Source of the DNA: Torreya grandis
Lineage: Eukaryota; Streptophyta; Pinopsida; Cupressales; Taxaceae
DNA: 64,000 nucleotides
Direction: 5' to 3'
Assembly (NCBI GenBank): GCA_037957365.1
Contig: JARHVA010005355.1
Location: 1-64,000 of the forward strand
The notes under the pieces are model-generated. The model was given only the letters and a program-made list of their open reading frames with translations. It searched no databases and was not told where the DNA came from. Positions 50,177 to 62,285 of the stretch are shown here, one piece after another. Made by a program: the position numbers and the translations under genes. Position 1 is the first letter of the stretch. Each line of letters begins with the position of its first letter.

Positions 50177-53100
50177 ATACATATACATCCTCACTACTAC
50201 ATGTATAGTCATCTAGAGTGCATACACTGAGAAGATAAAGAAATTGACGTCACACAACATAATGATATAAAATCAATGAGAGATATGACACACACACACA
50301 CAAACATCATGTAAATTTTTAAGTTTATATAATTAAAATCTCTAATGTAAGCACCTCTGTAGAGGGCCAATGTACCTCAAGTATTCTAAAAAAAAAAAGT
50401 GTATATAATGGTATATCAAAAATGTCTATAACAGGAATTAGGATCCTATCCTCTACCTATGGGAAGGTCCTAATGTAGAAAAGTGCCTATGGATCTGGAT
50501 TTGATGTCATCTCATGCTAATACCTCCCTTTGAAGCCATCACCCTTATCTTATGTCTATGGGCTCTTTCACCTCCCCCACCCACCATGGTGTCCACCAAG
50601 GCCTAAAATATCCTCACACTATCTATTATAGTGTTTTTATCTTCCCTCAATTCCATCACCATAATAAAATTATGGTACATTGGGTCATAAACATCTGTAT
50701 AACACCCAATCCTTATAGGAAGCTTAGGGTATACCAAAATTTGGTCTTGAGATTGACCACTACTCAATTAGAAAAAGTCAATCAAGGTGTCCCTAATCAT
50801 CTACCTCCATTTTCTAATAACATATACAATCATATAGTACATAATATTAATTAAATATAGTCAATATAAAGATCAAATACATGTAAAATGAGCTAAGTAA
50901 TAAAAAGGAATAAAAATGTGAACTATAATCACAAATAAATAAAACCAAAATTTTACTTGGATCCCCCTCATGCAAATCTAGATCATAATCATCCTATAAG
51001 GCCTCCTCCTCATGTATGTAAAGGTAATACTTTAGCTCAACATGTATGTCACCATAACCATCCCCATACCCTAGTTTTTGTTATTATATAAGACCCTATA
51101 GTAGTGGTAGGGCCATCTATTGCTATTGTCTAGATCTATCCTATCCTCCTCCTCTTATAAATATCATTTGGGATGATCAAGTGATGGGAACCCATATCAT
51201 GAGTGGGTACCATAACAACAACCCCAACCTCATGGCCTTTTTCTCATAAATCCTCATGCACATGACTCTAGGGATAGGGAGGTTGCCTATATATGGCATG
51301 CCAAACTAATGGGGCACCTAATCTATGAGGTACAACTCAATCTATAAAAACTTATCTCTAACTTGGGTAGAACCAATAGTATTTAAAGATATAATCCTAT
51401 ATTTTTCTATTTCCAAACCTTGTCTTGGTAGGGTATGGAAATCAAGTCTACTACTATCATTTTCCCCACAACTCTGGGTAAAGCATAAAAGGGTTCTATT
51501 TTTATCCATCTATTAGTACTAGTGTCTCCTAATGACCTAATAGGAACCCCTTTTAATAGGGGATCATCTTCTTATACACCCAACCCATGACAATGATTAG
51601 GTGGCTAATAGAAAGGTATCCTAGTTAAGCCACTTAGTACAAGTCTCTATAAGTCTATGTTATAATCTTTTGGCTCTAGTTGTAACATGCACCTCTCTCC
51701 TTGTTCATCATACAATCGATGATCAATAATACAAAAGTGTTCACTCTTTTCTCCCACTAAATTAGAGGTAATGATTTGAATGATAAACTTTATCAAATTG
51801 GGGATCACTAATCCCTTAACCTAATAAATTTTCACTCCACACTTCACACCCACATCAAGTGTATTATAATCCCCAAAATGATCTACCTAACTATGGGCAT
51901 CATGGTGGATACCAACATATTGAATACACACCAATTGACCAATCATGGGAAGACCAATGATACAATAAATTCACATGAGAGTGATATTAAACTCTATTAG
52001 GCCTAGGGTAACATGGATGCATTCCAATCATGGTCTAGTAAGTCAAGATATTACATAATAGTTGACGAGAAGAAGTAATAATCCTTGCTCATGTAATCTG
52101 AAGTATCCCCACTCAATCAAGAAGGGAGAACTCATCAATCATTTGAAATAATATCACTTGAGGGAAATTATTCTACTCTTGGCATCTACTCTATCATATA
52201 TAATCCACATAAAATAAATAAAGAGACCCTAGGTTAGTTAAAAAACCAATTCTATCATCAAATTAAATCAAACTCTACAGACTTTTCTAATGGATAGATC
52301 TACCCAAATTTATAGGTAGTGGTTAAGAAACCACCCTATGGTAATTATGAAACCACCATGAGGTATTTACATAACTACCCTATGTGTTTATATAACGTCC
52401 CTTAGGTCATGATGATTTAACCATAATATGACAATTATGTTATTGTCATGACAGTTATGTAACCAACACCTTATGAAGGGTTGTAATTCTATCTACCACT
52501 CATGCCTCCTCAAAAACTCCCCAAAACCTTATAAAATTCACCCAAAACCAAGTAAAATTTGAAAATATATGATCTAATCAATAGATAATTACCATAAAAT
52601 TAGAAATTTCTAAATTCATCAAAATTTAAGTAAGTTTTGATCAAAATTTCAAAATTGGGGCAAAAATGAAAGAGTTAACAAAACTGACCTGATCATGGCC
52701 AATAGTGCCTCTCACTGGTACATTCATAATCCTCTCTTCACCCTCATCCCATCGAATACTTTTTCATTTTAAATAGTCACCAAAAATCTAGAACTCAAAA
52801 TTCTCTCAAGACAAATGACACAAATGTATTATTTTTGGCAAGTTTTTGAATACATTGGGCTTTAGGCTAGCCATTTTAATTCAAAATTTTTCCAAAATTA
52901 GCATAATTATTTATTTAAATGTTTATTATCATGTTTATAATTCATATTTATCCTATATTCCATGACTAACATTTCAAAACTAATGTTTTAATTAGTTTTT
53001 CTATTTTCTTGTAGCAAGTTTTATGGTTTTTCAGGTACACATGAATTGGCACCAGGATCAGTCCCCTAATGGGATGATATAAGTAGTATGATCTCCTCAA

Positions 53101-53312
53101 TTTATGGTACATATTATTTTCATGTTTCAATTAAATATTATATTTTTATACTCTTTGATAAAATTGCATTTGAATCTCATTTTTTGTCTATAAGTTGTAT
53201 AAAGTCCCAAATGGCTTCACTCCACCACTTAGGTAAGTAAGGTAAATATTTATAATCCCTCAGTTGATTTGATTGGGAATACACCTTGAAAACTCATAAT
53301 AAGGTTCCCTCC

Positions 53313-53325
53313 CAAGAGGGAAATA
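53313..53325 (+). promoter_or_regulatory. Candidate polypurine tract of element 3
   Basis: aagagggaaata immediately precedes the TG that opens the right LTR (53326). In LTR retrotransposons plus-strand DNA synthesis starts from such a tract. The left copy has the similar gatgggattata before 37606. Confidence 0.5.
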
Positions 53326-54465
53326 TGTATGTGCTCAAAATTTACATGGTGTGATACTTATGATATAAATCTAATTATGATGTAATGACCTTTTATTTTG
53401 TGTTCCATAGGGAATTCTCTAGCTCTTTCCCCTCCCTCTAGCTTCTTATATATATATGTTAACCCCCTTTGTCCCCCTCAGTTTTGAATTTCATGTATTA
53501 TTTCACCTTTTTCCAAAAAAATACTATGCATTGTGGAACTATCACTCTAGGTAAAAAAACAACCACCCTAAATTATAAAACCACCTTTTATGTTCTAGAA
53601 CTACCACAACAAATTTATAACTTAGGTGGTAGTTATAAACATAAGTAATGGTTTTGTATTAAAACTACAATAGCTATGTAATGGTATGGGGTGGTTTTAT
53701 CATATTAAGTGGTATTCACATAGCCATCTATACCTAAAGTGGTATCTCTATCACATTATAAACATCTTCCAAATTTAACGCTCATGATTCTAGTCTTGAC
53801 ACGTTTTGCATGACTAGTGTTATGTTTCTTATTTTATCACCTTATGTTTTCTTGTAATCAAGCCTAGCTCACTCGATATTCTATTTTTATCCTCTTTATT
53901 TCCTCTTAAGTTGAACTCACCATCATACTTAGTTTAACTCCTCTATGCAAGATCCCAACTTTTCCTATAAGGAGTCCAATTTTGGCCTAATTTAAGATAT
54001 GAAAATTATCATTAAAAGTTGATATTGTGAAGATTTTATAGCTAAAAAAATTATACAATTATCTAAAGATATAACCTCTTTGTTTTCAATCTGATTACAT
54101 ATATATAAGTGAAGAAGTGTTCTTGGTGAAAGCAACTCAAACTTTGTTATCTAAGACATTAGCCAATCTCACTTTAACTACCTTCCATTTGTGGTTGTGT
54201 TCCTCTTTTCCCTCTTTATTCTAGAGATTGTACATCCTCTAACTAGATATTTTCAAAAATTTATACAATATCATATGAAGCCATCATACTAAGGATTATT
54301 CTATCAATACATCACATGCACTTTAGATGATTTATGCTAGAATTAGGTTGGAGTTCTCTTGATTTCTAGTGTTTTTTTTGTTTACTAAATTAGATTTAGT
54401 GTAGTTTATTGTTGTGATAGATTAGTTTCCATATTCATAAAAAGAAGAAATTTTGATAGTGAAAT
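53326..54465 (+). repeat. Right LTR of element 3
   Basis: The partner of 37606-38745, with the same blocks in order and the same length. It starts tgtatgtgctcaaaattt, a 4-bp insertion relative to the left copy. Homology fades at ttttgatagtgaaat (~54465). Confidence 0.8.
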
Positions 54466-54477
54466 GGGTCAATGCAC

Positions 54478-54810
54478 AAAGTTGGAGGACAAAAAACATG
54501 ACAGTCCCCCAACTTTATAAATTTTTTTTACAAAAGGTGTACGCCTTTTTTTTTAAATTTGAGGCTTAGGATTTTGCCTGAGCCTCAAGGGTGTATGCAC
54601 TTTATAAAGGGAATTCACCCTTTACAAAAGGTGTACACCCTTTTTAATTCATAAGGTGTACTCCCTTTGAAATGCAAAGGATGTTCACCCTTTGTTAATT
54701 ACAAAGGGTGTATGCCCTTTGTAAAGGGTGTACGCCCTTTGTAAAGGGTGAACACCCTTTATAAAGTGTATATACCCTCTATAAAGCATAAAGGTCATAT
54801 GCCCTTTACT
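54478..54810. repeat. Cluster of ~11 near-palindromic 18-20-bp motifs
   Basis: Variants of AAAGGGTGTACGCCCTTT recur at about 54532, 54587, 54606, 54628, 54653, 54675, 54703, 54723, 54743, 54763 and 54790. The last five-copy block has an exact 20-bp spacing over 54703-54763. Each motif is an imperfect dyad. Upstream, aaagttggagga (54478) and tcccccaacttt (54505) form a 12-bp inverted repeat with one mismatch. The cluster ends ~270 bp before the ATG of a decayed gene. Confidence 0.85.
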
Positions 54811-55081
54811 CAATTTTATTTTTAACACAACTACAAGTAAAAACCCATGGCCAAGGCTTTTTGAGGAGATTTTTGTTTTGCCAAATTCCTATATTGATTT
54901 ACACATTTTGAATTTGCATTCTACCAATAGGATTCAACATTGGATTACTTCAAATCAGGCACATTATTTTTCCATTTTTATTTATTTATTGAACTAGGGT
55001 TTTAAATTTAAATTTGCATTGATTTTTTATAGTGGCTAAAAAAACCTATATTTAAGAAAAAATTAGATACATAAGAACTCG

Positions 55082-57170
55082 ATGAATCCATTTCCCGAAG
55101 AAAATTTTAGAGAAAACCCTAAAGAGTTTGATTTTGCACAAGAAGAAGTTGAATTTTATCAGAAATACAATGCCAAATGTCAATAATTACAAATAATTAT
55201 CAATGATTTGCATCACTCTTCAGCTAGTACTGAAAAAGTTTTACTTGCCAATACATTAGAGTCTATTTTTAATGAAGTGGGAAATGTAACTTCATAATTG
55301 GATGCAATGTTGCATCGAAGAGAGGGTCTAAAACAATTTTATTTTTATAAATTGTCATATGAAGATGTGAATAAGAAAAAAATAACAAAAGAATATTTGT
55401 GTGCTTTATTTATTAAAATTGGAACCAACCAACCTCCACCAATGAATTGCAAACACATTAGTATTGATTGGTGTGTTCATGAGGATATTAAAAATAAATT
55501 AAGGGATAGGTGGTGGATGATGTTTGATGATCCTATATGAAACAATAATGAGGTTTCATTATATTTTTTGAGAAAATTGTATTGTGAGTTTATATTGCAA
55601 GAAATTCCAAATTATTTCAACATGAAGCCATCCCAAGGTAGGGGAGGTGGGTATTTATTTGATAGACATGGTGTTAGGTGAGACCAAAACCATCATAACT
55701 AACCTCTGAGAAATAGAAGAACAATATCACTCACCACTATTCTTAAAATTTTTCATCATAGCATACATATGGACACCCTTGAGATGGTTACTAGTTTGAC
55801 AGAAGTTATGATTGATCATAGTATGCATACTTTAAAGACTTATACTTAGCCTACAAGTGGTGTTAGTGGTAGTGGTAGTGGTGGTAGTGGTATTGGTGGT
55901 AGTGGTGGTAGTGGTGGTGTTGGTATAGGTGTTAGTGTCCCTCCTTCTACTCATGTTACAGTTTTTGTGTATCATTACACATCATATAGGAGGAATTATA
56001 TGGGAGCTCCTATTTATGTGTGACATATATAGATTATATTTATGAAGAATATCATGCTAGAGCATATGCCATCTGTATATGTTTTAGTAGTGATAAAAAT
56101 TAATATGCCAAACATTAGCATGTCAGAGCATATGCCACATGTAGATACTTCAATAGTGCATGACACTAAAATTTTAGACACTATGTGAGATGTAGTAGCT
56201 TTAATGACTCCTATCAGGATACAATAGGCTCCTATTATAGAGGATACTTCACCATCTATATTTAATACATAGGTTTAATTTTAATTATAGTTTGTTTTTT
56301 TTTGTAAAAGAATATTAAGTATATTTTTTAGTACATGTGTTTACTTGATTGACTAATTTATTTGACTAAAATTATTATTTGTTTTTTGTATCTAGTTGAT
56401 TGGTGATATTTTGGGTACCTCAATAGGCCTTGAATCCATTATAGAGGCCGAAATTAGCATGGGTGTACCTTACACATAGGTTTGTAAATTTGTAAATTAC
56501 TTATTTATTCATTTATATGTTTATTGTACTTTGAATAAAAAAATCTATTTTAATATATATTATAGTCATAACTTTTTATCATGTTCATTGGATTCACATA
56601 TTATTCATTTATTAGTTTTATAAATGATGAGGGATGCTATGAGCACCCCTCATGGACAAGAAAAATGTTTAGGTGATGTTTCTGATACATCAAAGAATCC
56701 ACTATCTCCATAGTAGGTTATTATTTAGGGATGGAGACTAGTGAGAATACATGGTTTAATTATTTTTATCTTTAAGCAATGATATTTTATGTTATATTTA
56801 CATAATTGTATGCAATTCTAGATCTAACAATATATGTATACTCCATAGGATTCCCCATCGTAGGTGTATATGCGGAATCATATCCATATAAAACTATTTA
56901 TATGGAATATGGTGAGTATAGAATCATTTTACAAAATTTTACATTCTTGAAAAATTTATCAAATTTTTAATATATGATTTTAATGCATTAATTTTTATAT
57001 TTTATATGTTGTGTAGAGAATAATTTTCATCAGTTGCCAATGAAATAATGGATGAATCACAAGTTGAGAGGAGATTATCTCCTCATATTGAGTCATCTAA
57101 CACACTCAAATCTATGCCTATGGAAACAAAGTGTAATTTATTTGGAGGTGATGAGGAATACGAGAGCTAG
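55082..57170 (+). pseudogene. Decayed multi-exon gene of unknown family
   Basis: Exon 1, from the ATG at 55082 to 56272 (397 codons), stays in one frame. It has an acidic/helical N-terminus (EENFRENPKEFDFAQEEVEF), a block with WCVHEDIKNKLRDRWWMMF, FLRKLYCEF and a Ser/Gly linker (55863-55935), then a Met/His-rich tail. A GT/AG intron follows (56273-56395, acceptor ttttttgtatctag). Exon 2 (56396-56479) is 28 codons in phase 0, with a second donor GT at 56480. A last exon near 57040-57170 has an open frame ending EEYES-stop. In-frame stops (TGA in VR*DQ, TAG in YT*PTS, TAA in TS*LD) fit lost Trp and Gln. The palindromic cluster lies just upstream. I do not recognise the family. A DNA-transposon protein or a relict host gene are both possible. 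Confidence 0.5.
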
Positions 57171-57204
57171 TTGTTGTGATAAGGACCTAGTTGTAGGCAC
57201 AATC

Positions 57205-57350
57205 TATTTTATATTCTAATATGGCCCACATTGTATGCCTATATGGTGTATTTTATCTATGTAAATAGTTTTATGCATAATCAATTTTGTATGCCAATAT
57301 GGCCCACATTGTACGCCTACATGGCATATTTTATCTATGTCTATTTTATG
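57205..57350. repeat. 78-bp tandem duplication
   Basis: atggcccacattgta occurs at 57221 and 57299, followed in both by gcct..atgg..tattttatctatgt. Two copies, slightly diverged, directly after the decayed gene. Confidence 0.85.
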
Positions 57351-57678
57351 GTCTACATTTTTTCTTGATATATGTTATATTATTTATGTTAAATTATGAC
57401 ATATAACTTTGGATGTATCACATATGTACTATTTGAAAATATGATTCCTTTACCTATGAGTATTTTATATTTTTATCATTTAATGTTTACACATATTATT
57501 GGTTAATGATTGAATTATTACTTAATATGGGGTTAAAAAAAATTCACATTATTCTCTAAGTTAGGTGCTTTAAATCATTATGTATATTTTACATTTACAT
57601 GTGATATTTGTTATTTATTTGTTTCATTTACATTTTCTATTTATTTTCTAATCCACACATAAATCCCCATATAAAATT
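57351..57678. other. AT-rich spacer
   Basis: No gene or repeat was recognised. Confidence 0.5.
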
Positions 57679-58640
57679 ATGGCATAGAAGCAAAATGCTT
57701 TTCATAAAGGATACCAACCTAAGAAGGCCACACAAAACTTAACTCCTCCTATGCTTTCTAGCTTAGACAAAGGTAAGAATAATTATAGTGAAAAGTGGTG
57801 TCATCAATAATTACCATAGAGCCACGAATAGTCTCAATGTTAGGCATAAAAATCCTTTCTTTGGAAACCTACATCATATCATGCACATATTGATGATACT
57901 GAACCGAATAACACTTTTCTAATCACCAACACTACATCCATAGAAACCTCTAAGGAGTGTGAATGCCTCTTTCATAGCATGTTATGGGTCAAGGCTCAAC
58001 CTCTTCATCTTATCATCGATAATATAAGCCAATATAACATCATCACACTAGCTATAACCCAAAAACTTAGCCTTCCCACTATTTTTCATCAAAAGCTATA
58101 ATCCATGGGGTGGATTCAATAAGGTATAAATATATAGGTTTGGAGGCAATGCACATTCTAGTCTAAATTTTAGCCTATGGAGGGCACCATCACTTTCAAC
58201 ATTGTGCCTCTTGAAGTCTATAGTATATTATTATAGAGGTTGTAATTATATGATTGAGTTTCTACATATCAATCAAAACCAAAAATTTGGGATGTACACA
58301 CAAAATATTGCTTCTTAAACCTCTTATATTCAACTCCACTAACCAAAGTCACATTGGTCTCTTATAAAAAATGTCATAAACTAATCATGCACATGCATAG
58401 TTTCATGTTGCTCATGGTTTGTCTTAAGACACCTATGTAGGAAAGAAAGTAATAGTTTATAGTGTGATCAATGAAATCAATATCCCAATAACAAAAACTT
58501 AACAAGTTATTCAAGCCACATAATGGATTCTTCTTAGAGCTTGAATTTATTCCAATGCATTATGTAGTAAAACACCACATATATTTGGTCCATTTAAAAA
58601 AAACCCTTTGTATCATAAATAAATTTTGGAGAATGATGAA
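57679..58640 (+). pseudogene. Gypsy Gag zinc-knuckle plus aspartic protease relic
   Basis: One frame from the ATG at 57679 to TAA 58450-58452, with traces beyond. Near the start a CCHC zinc knuckle is recognisable by spacing: C-H-Q-*-L-P-*-S-H-E-*-S-Q-C, with the second Cys replaced by a stop. Protease follows: LFHSMLWVKAQPLHLIIDNI, where family members have a D-N/S-G active site, so the Gly is Ile. Then LSLPTIFHQ, a GWIQ region and FNIVPLEVYSILL. This resembles the chromovirus-type Gag-Pro of plant Gypsy elements more than the Tat type of elements 1 and 3. No RT is present. The satellite array begins ~400 bp downstream. Confidence 0.6.
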
Positions 58641-59049
58641 TCCTAGTGTTAATATAGGAGATCCTTGATCAGGGCAAAATAAGACCCAGGTCTTCTCCTT
58701 GCAAGAGTCTAATATCCCTCACACCCAAGAATAATCATTCATATCATCTATCCATTGACTATTACTCACTTAATAAAATCATGGTGAAGAATTAGTGTCT
58801 ACTATTAAGCATTGATGAACTCTCAAACCAAATAAAAGGTGTATAATACTTCACCAAAATAATAAATAATAAATAAATTTAAGTGGACTTGGGATCAATT
58901 TCATGGACTCAATTTTATGAGGTCTGTATAAATGCATTAGAGGTGTTTAAACCTTAATTTGGATTTTTTAGACTCAATTTTGAATTTTATAAACCAATCT
59001 CTCTCCTAATTGTAAAAAAACACAAAAAATAGGGTATCTCTTACACATA
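58641..59049. other. Spacer before the satellite array
   Basis: No supported feature. Confidence 0.4.
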
Positions 59050-62000
59050 CTTGATTGGTCAAAGGATCCCAATCAATGAACCATCTATGCAAACACATAT
59101 GGATGGGAATTTTTAGACTATAAAAACCTTTTTATGGTATTTTTTGACCCTAGAGAGTGAAATTTGTAGTTGGTTAGAGGCATATTTGAAGATAATTCAC
59201 TCATCCCTAAGTGTGAAAAATGAGCAAACTTCGGTCATGCATTGTATGATAATCGTGAGGGATAGAGATGAACCATTAGATATTAAATGTGTAAGGATGA
59301 GTCCTATAAGAAATAATAAGAGGATTTTATCTAAATAAATATGGATGAGATGTGGTAATGAGGTTTCTCTCATGACTAAATCTCTCAGAATGGGGTAAAA
59401 GTTAGTCAACAGGGGTCATAGAATCTGACTCATCATCCCAATCGATGAATTGTCTATGTGGACACATCTAGATGGTATTTTTTAGGCTATAAAAAAATTA
59501 TACTCTAATTTGACCCCTAGGAGTGAAATTTATAGTTGTTCAATGGAATTCTTAAAGAGAATTCACTTGTCCTTGAGTGTGCAAAATGAGTGAACTTTGG
59601 TCACACATTACATGAGAATCATGAGGGCTAGAGATGAACCATCAACTCCTACACATGAAGGGATGAGTTATATAATAAATCATGAGAGTATTTTATATAA
59701 ATTGTGATGGATGAGATACAGTATTGAGGTTTTAATCATAGTTAAATATCTTAGAATAGGGTAAAATTTGGTTAGCAAGGTCCACAAAATCTGACTCGTC
59801 ATCCTAATCGATGAACTATCTATGTGAAAACATCCAAATAAGAATTTTAAGCTATAATGAGATTTTTAAAATATCATTTTACCATAAAGAGTGAATTTTT
59901 TAGTTTTTTAGAGGCATCCCTAAAGAGAATTAACTTGTCCCTAAGTGTGTAAAATGAGTAAACTTCAGTCACACATTACATGAGAACCGTGAGGGATGGA
60001 GAAAAACTATCAACTCCTACACATGTAGGGATGAGTTATATAATAAATCCCAAGATTATTTTATCTAAATTGATATGTATGAGATGTGGTAATGATATTT
60101 ATCTCACATATAAATCCCTCAGAATGAGGTAAAATTTGGTCAGTAGGGTCCATAGAATCTAACTCATAAGCCCAATCAATGAACCATCTATGTAAACACA
60201 TTTGGATGAGAGTTTTTAGGCTAGAATAACATTTTTTGTTCTTGGTTAACCCTTGGGAGATAAATTTTTAGTTGGTCAAAGGAATCCATAAAGAGAATTC
60301 ACTCATCCCTGAGTGTGTAAAATGAGCAAACTTTGATCGCACATTGCATGAGAACCATAAAGGATAGAGATGAACCATCAGCTCCTAAATGTGTAAGGAT
60401 GAGTAATATAATAAATAATAGGAGGATTTTATCTAACTAAATATGGATGAGATGTGGAAATAAGGTCTCTCTCATGGATAAATCTCTCAGAATGGGGTAA
60501 AATTTGGTCAACAGGGGTCATAAAATCTAACTCATCAACCCAATCAATGAATTGTCTATGTGGACACATCTAGATGGGATTTTTTAGGCTAGAAATTTTT
60601 TTATATACTATAATTTTATCCATAAGAGTGAAATTTTTAGTTGGTTGAAGGCATTCTTGAAGAGAATTAACTTGTCCCTGAGTGTGCAAAATGAGTGAAC
60701 TTTGGTCACACATTGCATGAGAATCATGAGGGATAAAGATGAACCATCAAATCTTACACATAAAGGGATGAGTTATATAATAAATATTGAGAGGATTTTA
60801 TCTATCTTGTGATGGATGAGATATATTAGTGAGGTTTTTCTCATAGCCAAATATCTTAGAACATGGTAAAAGTTGGTTAGCATGGTCCACAAAATCTGAC
60901 TCATCATCCTAATCGATGAACTATCTATGTGAACATATCCAAATAGGAATTTGAAGGCTATAATGACATTTTTCAAATATTTTTTGAATCTCAAGAGTGA
61001 AATTTTTAGTCTTTTAGAGGCATCCTTGAAGAGAATTCACTTGTCCCTAAGTGTATATATTGAGAAAGCTTCGGTCACACATTACACAAGAACTGTGAGG
61101 GATGGAGAAAAACTATCAACTCATACACATGTAGGGATGAGTCCTATAAGAAATCCTAAGATTATTTTATCTAACTTCATATGGATGAAATGTGGCAATG
61201 ATATTTCTCTCATAGCCAAATCTCTCAGAATGAGGTAAAAGCTGGTTAGCAAGGTCCATAGAATTTGACTCATTAGCCTAATCAATGAACTGTCTATGTG
61301 AACACATTTGGACGAGAGTTTTTAGGCTATAATAAAATTTTTTTGGTCTAGGTTGAACCTTGGGAGAGAAATTTGTATTTGGTCAGAGGAATCCTTAAAG
61401 AGAATTCACTCATCCCTGAGTGTGCAAAATAAGCAAACTTTGATCACACATTACATGAGAACCATGAGGGATAGAGATGAACCATCAGCTCTTAAATGTG
61501 AAAGGATGAGTTTTATAAAAAATATTAGGAGGATTTTATATAAATAAATATGGATGAGATGTGGAAATGATATTTCTCTCATAATTAAATCTTGTAGAAT
61601 GGGGTAAAAGTTGGTTAGTAGGGTCTATGGAATTTGACTCATTAGCCCAATCGATGAATAGTCTATGGAAACACATCTAGATAGGAATTTTAAGGATATA
61701 TTAACCCTTTTATGATCTTAGTTTAACCTTAGGAGTGAAATTTGTATTTTTTCATAGGTATCCCTAAAGAGAATTCACTCATCCTTGAGTGTGTAAAATG
61801 AGTAAACTTTGGTCACATGTTGTACAAGAATTATGAGGGATAGATATGAACCTTTAGCTCCTAAATATTTTAGGATGAGTCATTTAAGAAATAAAAAGAG
61901 TATTTTATCTAACATAAGATAGATGAGATGAAGTAATAATGTTTCTCTCATGAATAAATCTCTTAGAATGAGGTAAAATTTGGTTAGTAGGGGCCATAGA

Positions 62001-62285
62001 ATTTGACTCGTTAGCCCAATTGATGAATCATCTATGTAGATATGTCTGGATGGGAATTTTTAGGCTATAAAAACCTTTTTATAGTCTTAGTTGAACCATA
62101 GGAGCAAAATTTTTAGTTGGTTAGAGGAATCCCTGAAGAGAATTCACTCATCCTTAAGTGTGTAAAATGAGCAAACTTTGGTCATGCATTGCACAAGAAT
62201 CATGAGGGATAGAGATGAACTACCATCTTATACACATGTAGGGATGAGTCCTATAAAAAATCCCAAGAGTATCTTATCTAAGTTA
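59050..62285. repeat. Satellite-like tandem array, ~9 monomers of 366-369 bp
   Basis: The anchor gagaattcact (or variant) occurs at 59191, 59557, 59925, 60293, 60662, 61031, 61400, 61769 and 62138. Spacings are 366, 368, 368, 369, 369, 369, 369 and 369 bp. All monomers share tcatccctgagtgtg, catgagggatagagatgaac, ggatgag.ta and a ..tgtctatgtg.acacat block. Monomers 1 and 4, 2 and 5, and 3 and 6 are closer to each other than to neighbours, suggesting a 3-monomer unit of ~1.1 kb. Short open frames in several monomers repeat the same peptide and are by-products of the repeat. Confidence 0.93.

Larger units (their letters stand above)
48971..53325. other. Non-coding tail of element 3
   Basis: 4.35 kb. 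Three loosely similar blocks (gtgagccc..tactagttgca near 49375, 49525 and 49606) and an (AT)23 tract are present. A Pro/His-rich interrupted frame at 50552-51230 is too weak to call. A purine run (aagagggaaa, ~53313-53323) just before the right LTR is a good polypurine-tract candidate. Confidence 0.5.
37606..54465 (+). mobile_element. Element 3: decayed Ogre/Tat-like retrotransposon
   Basis: About 16.9 kb between outer LTR ends. Order: LTR, ORF1 (39730-40881), Gag (41160-42800), protease (43560-43900), archaeal-like RNase H (45360-45770), RT (46310-47180), RNase H (47185-47674), integrase (47880-48970), 4.4 kb tail, LTR. An extra ORF before Gag, large size and a second RNase H are features of the Ogre lineage within Tat. 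The RT reads YVDY rather than YVDD, so it is inactive. Frame shifts separate most domains. Whether both LTRs belong to this element or one is shared with the orphan integrase remains open. Confidence 0.72.

Noticed and set aside
50552..51230. Pro/His-rich frame in the element 3 tail as an env-like gene
   Set aside because: Many stops, no recognisable motif, signal peptide or membrane segment. Support too weak.
54478..57400. Complete CACTA or Mutator transposon
   Set aside because: The subterminal-type repeats and gene are suggestive, but no terminal inverted repeats, target-site duplication or transposase catalytic motif were found.
59144..61547. Several small ORFs sharing an IHSSLSV-type peptide
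   Set aside because: They recur with the satellite monomer, and fixed stops interrupt them in every copy. Left as a test in the findings, not called as genes.
59050..62285. CRISPR array
   Set aside because: Units are 366-369 bp without short direct repeats and unique spacers, and the sequence is a plant genome.
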